From Synechococcus sp. CS-1329 (lineage in GTDB: Bacteria > Cyanobacteriota > Cyanobacteriia > PCC-6307 > Cyanobiaceae): DNA of 54,670 bases. The stretch spans positions 1-54,670 of the forward strand of contig NZ_JAHLYS010000041.1 of the NCBI RefSeq assembly GCF_025128055.1, read 5' to 3'. Below, piece by piece: positions 49,147 to 54,670 of this stretch. The notes below the pieces were generated by a model. It was not told the DNA's origin, made no database searches, and was given only the letters and a program-made list of their open reading frames with translations. A program made the translations under genes and the position numbers. The first letter of the stretch is position 1. The number at the start of each line of letters is the position of its first letter.

Positions 49147-49679
49147 ATGAACGCCTATAGCAAACATGTTGCTTACTCCCCAAGCCTTCTAGTTCCTGCA
49201 CGTCTGTTACTCAGCCTATAAGAGTTGAGCTATCGCTCACTCCCGCGGACACCCCCTCTCCTTCGCAACCTATAAAATCATGTGATGTTTGATTGTGTCA
49301 TCGAGGCCTTGGTTATTGCCAGTGCGGACCCCTGAAAGCATAAATGTGTAGTCAATGAATCACGAGGCGTATTTATCCCCAGTCCTTCAAACAGTATTTC
49401 GACGGGTCCAGTATCCACCTCAATCCCTGCCTCATTTTCAGCCTAAGATCCTTCATGGCTTGCAGGTCCAGGGCTGACACCCCTTCCAGGGTTTGGCCTT
49501 TGCTCGGATTGGAGAGTGGACAAGGGTGTAACAGGCGTGTCTGTGAACCAATTGCTCGTTCAGCTTAAGGCCACCTAGAAAAATCCGAAAAATCAGCCGA
49601 GACTGTCAATCTGACTCCAGTCTCGGCAAGGGATCTTAGCCGTATAGACGGTCGAAAAAGGTGATTTTCAGAGGTGCCC
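49147..49679. other. Non-coding stretch with an inverted repeat
   Basis: About 530 bp with no convincing gene on either strand. The notable feature is the perfect 10-bp dyad at 49596-49627. It lies between a plus-strand membrane gene and the end of the minus-strand AlpA-like gene, so both are convergent on it. Confidence 0.45.
49596..49627. repeat. Inverted repeat near the AlpA gene end
   Basis: GCCGAGACTG (49596-49605) and CAGTCTCGGC (49618-49627) are exact complements with a 12-nt loop. There is no T tract immediately downstream on plus, so a factor-independent terminator is uncertain. It might terminate transcription from the convergent genes or bind a regulator. Confidence 0.55.
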
Positions 49680-49871
49680 TTAAGCTACTTGCATCTGAGA
49701 GGTCATCCATTGTTGGATATGAGCCTCTGCCCAAACAACCCGCCTTGGACCAAGCTTGATTTGGGGAGGAAATTCCCCATTTGCCATTTTGGCGTAAATA
49801 GAAGACTTAGAAAGACTAGTCATTGCCTCAACTTCACAACGGCGAAGAAACTTACCGATAGAATTTTGCAT
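49680..49871 (-). CDS. AlpA-family regulator/excisionase
   Basis: A 63-aa winged-helix protein. FLRRCEVEAMTSLSKSSIYAKMANGEFPPQIKLGPRRVVWAEAHIQQWM is the AlpA/MerR-like pattern (L-r-e-v... S-tIY... FP...G.R.v.W...v..W). The start at 49871 is fixed by GGAGG 8 bases upstream; a longer in-frame start at 49916 lacks this. AlpA-type proteins switch on integrase or act as excision factors in P4-like elements, consistent with the integrase here. Confidence 0.88.
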   Translation of the reverse strand: MQNSIGKFLRRCEVEAMTSLSKSSIYAKMANGEFPPQIKLGPRRVVWAEAHIQQWMTSQMQVA

Positions 49872-49936
49872 AATTAACCTCCAAAAAAAAGACAAAAAAA
49901 ATGGGGCCTTGACCAAACCCGGAAAATGATATTCAA

Positions 49937-50155
49937 TTAATTCAAAGCTTGTTTATATTTAAGCTTTGCTTGTAGGTAAGGGTTGGCCAGAGCTAGCGAC
50001 CCCTGTATCATCACCCTGAAATGGCTTGGCCAGGAACTAGATGTACCAGTTTGCTGACTGGCTATCGATTGCTGAGTTGAAGAGGCCAAAGGACTGTATT
50101 GGCTTCTCCGTTGACACAGAGCATGATGCACTAGCTTAAGTCTGTATAGAGGCAC
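49937..50155 (-). CDS. Doubtful small ORF (72 aa)
   Basis: A GTG-initiated frame between the HUH-like gene and the AlpA-like gene, same strand. The product is Ser/Gln-rich, ending LANPYLQAKLKYKQALN. There is no good ribosome site and no recognisable family. It is listed because the stretch is otherwise empty; it may simply be spacer. Confidence 0.22.
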   Translation of the reverse strand: MPLYRLKLVHHALCQRRSQYSPLASSTQQSIASQQTGTSSSWPSHFRVMIQGSLALANPYLQAKLKYKQALN

Positions 50156-50319
50156 CTTCTGCTCAGAAAAAATCCCGCAGAATAATTAGCTTAGATGGAC
50201 CCGCTTGTATAGCTTATTTAAAGGTACTTTTTTTAATGGACAAGAAGATTTAATAAATCTAGTTCTATACGTAATACCACTGTTAGCCAGGGATTCTTCA
50301 TGCATGGACACTCCCGTTA

Positions 50320-50997
50320 CTATTTGCTCCTGCATTCAGAATTCACGCTTTCTGGAACAACCATATTCTCAATGTCGAGAACCAAGTCGCGATCCTGATG
50401 GTTTTGGAATCTAGAAAAATCCTTCAGATTATAAAAAGCATGGCGCTTATAATTCCAAGGAAGAATCACTACTCCCTGATTAAATCTGGATTTATTCTTT
50501 GAAATCCGCTGGGCTTTTGTAGTAAGGTAGAAACCAAGAAGACACTTTATCTCAGTGTTATATGTATCGTAAGGATCAGGACAGCAACCTAGGTGAAGAT
50601 GTGAATGATATCCTATTCCATATCTTGGTCTTGAGTTGCTTTGGTTAATGATCATATTCTGTTTCTCATGAAACCATAATGCCAGTGGCCGTTCAGGATG
50701 TTTTTTTATCTTCCTTTTGTTGCACTTAAGCATTTTCGACAGCAGCATATTATTGATGTACCTAGCTTCATTGACTGCTTCTTCAAAACTACGTACTATT
50801 GGATAGTATTCTATGGTAATAAACCACTTAGGATTACTATACGTTGAATAAAGCTCCTTTAAATACTCCTTGGTTGCATCTAGAATCGATGATGAGTCTA
50901 CTTTATTGTTATGATCCAGTAGACTCTTTTTGGTTGAAACTAGGTGTTTAGATCCTTGAGTCGGTTTAATATTCTTTAAATATAATGGTGTTTCCAT
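50320..50997 (-). CDS. Putative HUH-type replication/relaxase-like protein
   Basis: A 225-aa basic protein. KWFITIEYYP (57-66) resembles Rep motif I. YHSHLHLG gives the His-hydrophobic-His pair H133-L-H135 of motif II. FYNLKDF gives Y189-x-x-K192, a motif III-type catalytic tyrosine. Together these suggest a rolling-circle Rep or mobilisation nicking enzyme. AGGAG 9 bases before the ATG at 50997 supports the start. The region is very AT-rich. The call is motif-based and spacing is somewhat unusual, so confidence is moderate. Confidence 0.6.
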   Translation of the reverse strand: METPLYLKNIKPTQGSKHLVSTKKSLLDHNNKVDSSSILDATKEYLKELYSTYSNPKWFITIEYYPIVRSFEEAVNEARYINNMLLSKMLKCNKRKIKKHPERPLALWFHEKQNMIINQSNSRPRYGIGYHSHLHLGCCPDPYDTYNTEIKCLLGFYLTTKAQRISKNKSRFNQGVVILPWNYKRHAFYNLKDFSRFQNHQDRDLVLDIENMVVPESVNSECRSK

Positions 50998-51421
50998 AAC
51001 TTATTCTCCTTATTAACCTGTGTCTATTGGCTTCTTATCTATTTGGTATTTGAAGGAATCATTTATCTATTCTTTCTTTATTGATGTCTTGGTAATCTTT
51101 AAAATTCTCTGTTTTCTTGATATTATAAAATCCTCTGAGTTATGACTTTTTCTCAGCAAATCAAAATATTGAAAGCAAATATGATACTTGGCCTCTGCTC
51201 TAGTTCTTATATTCTACTTATTTTTCACTCAAGCTTGAACTCCTATCATACAGCTTCCTTTAAATCCTGTCAAGTCTTTTTTCGTTTATGTCTTCACAGA
51301 TAGAATCCAGAATCATATTTAGAATACTATTCCTTTGATGATTTCATCTTCTTCTGTATCGGTTGATACAAATCTAGATCACTCATTAGAGTGCTGAATG
51401 ATGCCACATTTCCCTGCTCCA
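50998..51421. other. AT-rich spacer upstream of the HUH-like gene
   Basis: About 420 bp, the most AT-rich stretch in the window, with no plausible ORF and many T-rich runs on the plus strand. Being next to a Rep-like gene, it is a candidate origin region, but I found no iterons. It is also the likely promoter region for the Rep-like gene. Confidence 0.4.
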
Positions 51422-51553
51422 TCACTTTTTAACCTTCTTGTAATTCCCCCTTATCATTTCCAGTGTGTACTCAACCGGTTTCTTGTGGGCCATTTCAGCA
51501 AGCTCAAGGAGCATTTGATATTCAACAGCTGGAATCGGAATATTCCTGCTCAT
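51422..51553 (-). CDS. 43-aa ribbon-helix-helix-like protein
   Basis: Reads MSRNIPIPAVEYQMLLELAE, then MAHKKPVEYTLEMIRGNYKK and VKK. A short strand (NIPIPA) followed by two helices is the RHH/CopG-like layout. Its ATG overlaps the stop of the upstream 80-aa gene (ATGA), strong evidence that both are translated. Likely a DNA-binding partner or antitoxin-like regulator; function is inferred. Confidence 0.55.
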   Translation of the reverse strand: MSRNIPIPAVEYQMLLELAEMAHKKPVEYTLEMIRGNYKKVKK

Positions 51554-51792
51554 TTACATTCTCCAGAGACATTATCATCACTTAACTTTTTAGCTACATA
51601 TAGATCAACAGATTCCTTCTGTGTTACTGCTTTATGCAGCCTCAGAAGATAGTGTAAAGTGTTGGTTCTTGATGCTCTAATCTCTCTGCAAACAGAGTCA
51701 AACTCATTCAACGTTCTCTTGTGCCTTCTCCCGAAATATAGGCTAATAAAAGTCCCCTCTTCTGCATCTTTAAATAATGGTTTCATTTTCAT
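51550..51792 (-). CDS. 80-aa CopG/RHH-like protein
   Basis: Contains GTFISLYFGRRHKRTLNEFDSVCREIRASRTNTLHYLLRLHKAV: a strand, then a helix-turn-helix pattern like CopG/ParD-type regulators (F-D-x-V...SRTxxLHYLLRL). Coupled by 4 bp to the 43-aa gene. May control plasmid-like copy number or expression of the neighbouring Rep-like gene. Confidence 0.55.
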   Translation of the reverse strand: MKMKPLFKDAEEGTFISLYFGRRHKRTLNEFDSVCREIRASRTNTLHYLLRLHKAVTQKESVDLYVAKKLSDDNVSGECK

Positions 51793-52079
51793 CTATTTCA
51801 CTTACTCTGTATATATTTATAATAGTTTGAATCTCTAGTGAGAAAAGTTGATGGTCATCTATCTACAAGACCATAGATTTAATTATAATATTGCCTCTCC
51901 TCCCACTGACCTTCCGCTAGCAGCCCTCCCCCTTACCAATTTCCTTCACCACCGCAGACATCTCCATCAAGCTCCTGATGGACACTACCATCGCCTTACG
52001 TGAGATCTAGACACGCATGAACGCCCACGCCTTCTCGGCTGTCCACAACCCTGAGCAAGGGCCAGCCAATGGCATGCCA

Positions 52080-52394
52080 TTAGTCATCTTTGCTAGCAAT
52101 ACCAAGTGCTGCAATTAAGAGACTAATCAAAAACCACTGAACTCCCCAAATCATCGGGCTAAAGAACAAGCCGACGCCTCCCCAAATGAACGGGTTTGTT
52201 CCCGTCCAGATCATAGTCCCAATTGGGACACCCAATGGACCACCAAATAGGCCGCTGACACCTCTGACAATCGTCGGGTTCCCCTTCTTGCTGGGGAAGC
52301 TCTCTGGTGCAGTACTGACTCCATACCAACAACCACCAATTGCCAAGGAGGCCATGGCAAGACTTCCAATTACAAAAGAATTTTTATTTGACAC
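52080..52394 (-). CDS. Small membrane protein (104 aa)
   Basis: A GTG-initiated frame beginning SNKNSFVIGSLAMASLAIGGC, which could be a lipobox-like or TM start (AIGGC). Further hydrophobic segments are GVSGLFGGPLGVPIGTMIW and MIWGVQWFLISLLIAALGIA. A weak ribosome site makes the start unsure. No family recognised. Confidence 0.5.
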   Translation of the reverse strand: MSNKNSFVIGSLAMASLAIGGCWYGVSTAPESFPSKKGNPTIVRGVSGLFGGPLGVPIGTMIWTGTNPFIWGGVGLFFSPMIWGVQWFLISLLIAALGIASKDD

Positions 52395-52551
52395 TTATCT
52401 TAGGCAATAAGTACATATCTAGAGTAGTGACTTAAGTATTCACTTAATGTAGCTGTCAATACCATCATGCCGATATTTGCCTGCTCAGCTGGCCTCCAGC
52501 AACCGTTTTGAGCACTGGACGGCACTGAAACAGCCCGAAGCTTATATATGG

Positions 52552-53004
52552 CTACCTTGAAAAGCCAACTCGGTCTGCAGAATAACGAATTGCTTCCTTA
52601 TTGCACCACAATGCTGCCCCAAAGAAGAACACTAGAAACTGCGGAAGAAACTGAATTGCAATAAGGACTATCCCGCCTTTGCCCCTTGCTTTTGTTGCGA
52701 CACTGCCTGCTACTTTGGATTCTATCGGTATTCCTTGGTATCCCATATTCCATAAATGAAATCCTTGAAATATCATTATCACTGAACATCCTGCACCAAC
52801 TAGGGTCAAGATCGCGCCAAACAACTCTAGAGGACTGCCTTTCTTTGAATCTTCAACAATTGATGCGCCAATGCCTAGCCCTAGTGCCGCAATTAGTGCA
52901 ATCCATGCCGCCGTAGCACCATCCATAGGAGTGATTAAAGTGTTATCTCCCCTAACTCTATCTCGCAGCCTAGCTTCCATGTAAATTTCATCCCTCTGAT
53001 TCAT
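52552..53004 (-). CDS. Membrane protein (150 aa)
   Basis: A charged N-terminus (NQRDEIYMEARLRDRVRGD) is followed by three hydrophobic helices: AAWIALIAALGLGIGASIV, LFGAILTLVGAGCSVIMIFQGF and IVLIAIQFLPQFLVFFFGAALW. No family recognised. It is the last gene before the right end of the element. Together with 52080-52394 and 48760-49146 it adds to an unusual number of small membrane proteins in the element. Confidence 0.6.
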   Translation of the reverse strand: MNQRDEIYMEARLRDRVRGDNTLITPMDGATAAWIALIAALGLGIGASIVEDSKKGSPLELFGAILTLVGAGCSVIMIFQGFHLWNMGYQGIPIESKVAGSVATKARGKGGIVLIAIQFLPQFLVFFFGAALWCNKEAIRYSADRVGFSR

Positions 53005-53190
53005 GCACCCTGGGGCTTGACGGAGAGGATTAATGCGTCGTTTTTACGAGGCCAGCAAGGCTGGCGTGTGAGGTGGACTGGCTTTTCTGGACAGCTCCCA
53101 TCGTTAACCTCTGAGGCGAGGCACCTCCGCCAAATGGTCGCTCCCAGGTTCCCGAAGGGTCTCAGCAGGTCCAAGGAGTTCCAAAAAATG

Positions 53191-53212
53191 TGTTGGTGTA
53201 TGTGTTGGTGTA
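53191..53212 (+). repeat. Right pair of integrase arm-type motifs
   Basis: TGTTGGTGTA at 53191-53200 and again at 53203-53212, in the same orientation as the left copies and with the same 12-bp period as the first two there. Supports recognition of both ends by the element's integrase. Confidence 0.8.
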
Positions 53213-53273
53213 AATTCTTTGCGAATCCTGAGACTTATTCCAGGAGCTTCCAGAATGGTCCTGTTTAGAAGGA

Positions 53274-53286
53274 CGCCCCCTCCGTT
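53274..53286 (+). repeat. attR core (13-bp direct repeat)
   Basis: CGCCCCCTCCGTT, an exact copy of 42714-42726. Upstream bases (GGA) differ from the tRNA, so no second tRNA is formed here; the sequence to its right is the original chromosomal flank of tRNA-Ser. Confidence 0.88.
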
Positions 53287-53372
53287 TCCTGCCCGCAGCG
53301 GCTTCATGGCAGCGGCCTGAGGGCAGCCGAATCTGCCGCTAACGTCGGCCCGCTTCTGCCCCGACCATCGCC

Positions 53373-54536
53373 ATGAAACGAACGCGTTGGTTGCTGCCGG
53401 TGCTGCTGCTCTGCGGGCTGCTGCTGGCGATGCTGCCCCTCTGGCCCGCCCCCGGTGCCGCCCAGAACGCCCGCGCGGAGATCCGGGGGGTCTGGGTGAC
53501 CACCAACGACATGACCACCATGCGCGATCGCCCCAAGTTGCGGGCGGCGATGGACCAGCTGCAGGAGATGCACTTCAACACCGTCTATCCGGTGGTCTGG
53601 AATTCCGGCTACGCCATTCACACCAGTGAGGTGACCCGCACGCGCAAGCTTCAATCCTTTTCCTACAGGGGCCTCGAGGGCCAGGACATCATCGCGGATG
53701 TGATCAGTGAGGGCCATGCCAAGGGCATGCTCGTGATTCCCTGGTTCGAATTCGGCTTCATGGCGCCGCCCTTTTCGGAACTGGCACTCCAGCACCCCAG
53801 CTGGCTCACCCAGCGGCGGGACGGCAGCCGCACCTCGATCAGTGCCGCCGGAGAAGTGGTGTGGCTCAATCCCTTCAGGCCGGAGGTGCAGCAACTGATC
53901 ACCGACCTGGTGCTGGAGGTGGTGGGCAACTACGACGGCGACGGCATCCAGTTCGATGACCACATGAGCCTGCCCAATGAGTTCGGTTACGACGAGTACA
54001 CCAAGGCGCTTTATACCAGAGAAACCAAGCGGGCCGTACCGAGCAATCCGATGGATCAGGCCTGGATGAAGTGGCGTGCCGACAAGATCACGGCCTTCAT
54101 GGTGCAGCTGCAGAAGGCCGTCAAAGCCAAAAAACCCACCTCGATCATTTCCGTCTCCCCCAACTACTACGACTTCGCCTACAAGCTGCAACTGCAGGAC
54201 TGGCTGAGCTGGGTGCGGCGAGGCCTCGTTGATGAGCTGATCGTGCAGCTCTACCGACCGGATGTGGCCAGCTTCGCGGCCGAGGTGGCCCGCCCCGAGC
54301 TCGCTGAAACACGCCAGAAGATCCCCACCGCCATCGGCGTGATGACGGGACTGCGCACCAAGCCCGCGCCGATGGCGTTGATCCAGGCCCAGGTGCAGAC
54401 GGCGCGGCAGAGCGGGATGGGGGTGGCCTTCTTCTATTTCGAATCCCTCTGGAATGCCACGGCTGAACCGGCGGAGCTGCGCCGCGAGGGCTTCCTCTCC
54501 CTGTTCCCCAGCCCCGCGCCGCGCCGGCCGCTCTAG
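53373..54536 (+). CDS. Exported GHL10-type glycoside-hydrolase-like protein
   Basis: A 387-aa protein. A signal peptide (WLLPVLLLCGLLLAMLPLWPAPGAAQ) is followed by a TIM-barrel domain opening EIRGVWVTTNDMTTMRDRPKL, with MHFNTVYPVVWNSGYA, VIPWFEFGFMAPP, WLNPFRPEVQQLITDLVLEVV and DGIQFDDHMSLP. These match the GHL10/DUF187 family found in cyanobacteria. Probable substrate is a cell-envelope polysaccharide. High GC and codon use match the chromosome, marking the end of the inserted element. Confidence 0.9.
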   Translation: MKRTRWLLPVLLLCGLLLAMLPLWPAPGAAQNARAEIRGVWVTTNDMTTMRDRPKLRAAMDQLQEMHFNTVYPVVWNSGYAIHTSEVTRTRKLQSFSYRGLEGQDIIADVISEGHAKGMLVIPWFEFGFMAPPFSELALQHPSWLTQRRDGSRTSISAAGEVVWLNPFRPEVQQLITDLVLEVVGNYDGDGIQFDDHMSLPNEFGYDEYTKALYTRETKRAVPSNPMDQAWMKWRADKITAFMVQLQKAVKAKKPTSIISVSPNYYDFAYKLQLQDWLSWVRRGLVDELIVQLYRPDVASFAAEVARPELAETRQKIPTAIGVMTGLRTKPAPMALIQAQVQTARQSGMGVAFFYFESLWNATAEPAELRREGFLSLFPSPAPRRPL

Positions 54537-54670
54537 GAGTTTGTTGCCAATAGAGCATCGAGCCTCTGAGCACGGCGAATCCTGGCCGCGCTGAACCACT
54601 TCATCGCTTCTGAGGCTCTGGTGTTCTGCTGAGCATGCCCATCGATGGGCCTGAATCAGCCCCGGCCACA

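Larger units (their letters stand above)
42714..53286. mobile_element. Integrative element of about 10.6 kb in tRNA-Ser(TGA)
   Basis: The element is bounded by 13-bp direct repeats, with an integrase adjacent to the left end and TGTTGGTGTA motifs at both ends (42839-42880 and 53191-53212). It is AT-rich throughout, unlike the flanking chromosome, with the strongest shift around 50200-51900. Contents are an integrase, a three-gene helicase-nuclease operon, small membrane proteins, AlpA-like regulator, HUH-like protein and two RHH-like genes. No capsid, portal or conjugation genes are visible, so it resembles a satellite or defence island rather than a prophage or ICE. Confidence 0.88.
53005..53372. 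other. Right junction region without genes
   Basis: About 370 bp spanning the element end. It contains a 6-bp hairpin (GCCAGC/GCTGGC at 53051-53065), the two right arm motifs, GAATCCTGAGAC at 53223-53234 (an 11/12 match to GATTCCTGAGAC at 42733-42744 near the left core) and the attR core. After 53286 the sequence returns to high GC. Confidence 0.6.

Noticed and set aside
51398-51652. 84-codon plus-strand frame opposite the RHH-like genes
   Set aside because: It lies opposite two overlapping minus-strand genes with better evidence and lacks a ribosome site.
42714-53286. Prophage or conjugative element
   Set aside because: No capsid, portal, tail, terminase, coupling-protein or type IV secretion genes could be read on either strand.

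Overview
The window looks like a chromosome segment of a high-GC unicellular picocyanobacterium of the Synechococcus/Cyanobium type. Evidence: magnesium chelatase ChlH, a high-light-inducible (Hlip) protein, a ClpR/ClpP pair, cobalamin-type CbiB, cyanobacterial DUF families (DUF4359, DUF3038/DUF4335, DUF2949, DUF6737-like), and HIP1 octamers embedded as GGCGATCGCC (8976, 24558, 34973, 35741). Genes are packed tightly, with many 4-bp ATGA/GTGA overlaps and overlapping convergent ends.

Layout. 135-5771 (minus): a run of dipeptide-epimerase-like enolase-superfamily protein, DUF1611 protein (together resembling the DgcA/DgcN D-glutamate pair), DUF4359 protein, cytosine-deaminase-like amidohydrolase and FAD-linked oxidase. 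tRNA-His lies antisense inside this run. 5769-5808 is a 40-bp near-perfect palindrome whose two ends are the start codons of the divergent epimerase and miaB genes. 5806-10937 (plus): miaB, then the wall/division cluster ddl, small membrane protein, ftsQ, ftsZ. SRP RNA follows on the minus strand. 11110-18931: panB, hemW-like, PIN-TRAM protein, clpR, clpP, ilvC, membrane protein, cbiB. 18925-20945: a polyprenyl-phosphate sugar transferase and a glycosyltransferase. 21049-23269: small conserved cyanobacterial proteins, including a 36-aa membrane peptide. 23329-26495: an OmpR/EnvZ-like two-component pair overlapping a PPK2 polyphosphate kinase. 26678-33265: EF-hand protein, DUF3038/DUF4335, apt, DUF2949, UbiH-like monooxygenase, Hlip, membrane protein, dapB. 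33408-42555: chlH, glutathionyl-hydroquinone reductase, an SDR of lower GC, katG, folP.

42714-53286 is an integrated element of about 10.6 kb inserted in tRNA-Ser(TGA). It is bounded by a 13-bp direct repeat of the tRNA 3' end and carries repeated TGTTGGTGTA motifs (likely integrase arm sites) at both ends. It is clearly AT-rich compared with the chromosome. It encodes a P4-type tyrosine integrase, an AlpA-like excisionase/regulator, a protein with HUH-replicase-like motifs, two overlapping ribbon-helix-helix-like small genes and several small membrane proteins. Its main cargo is a compact three-gene operon (44313-48374): a membrane-anchored coiled-coil protein with an internal 40-residue duplication, a 255-aa protein resembling the detached N-terminal region of a COG1112-type helicase, and an SF1 helicase fused to a C-terminal PD-(D/E)XK nuclease. 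This operon is the best candidate for an undescribed system, most likely antiphage defence carried by a satellite-like or tycheposon-like element. Beyond the right junction the high-GC chromosome resumes with an exported GHL10-type glycoside-hydrolase-like protein.

All functional calls come from reading the translated sequence. No database search was run.
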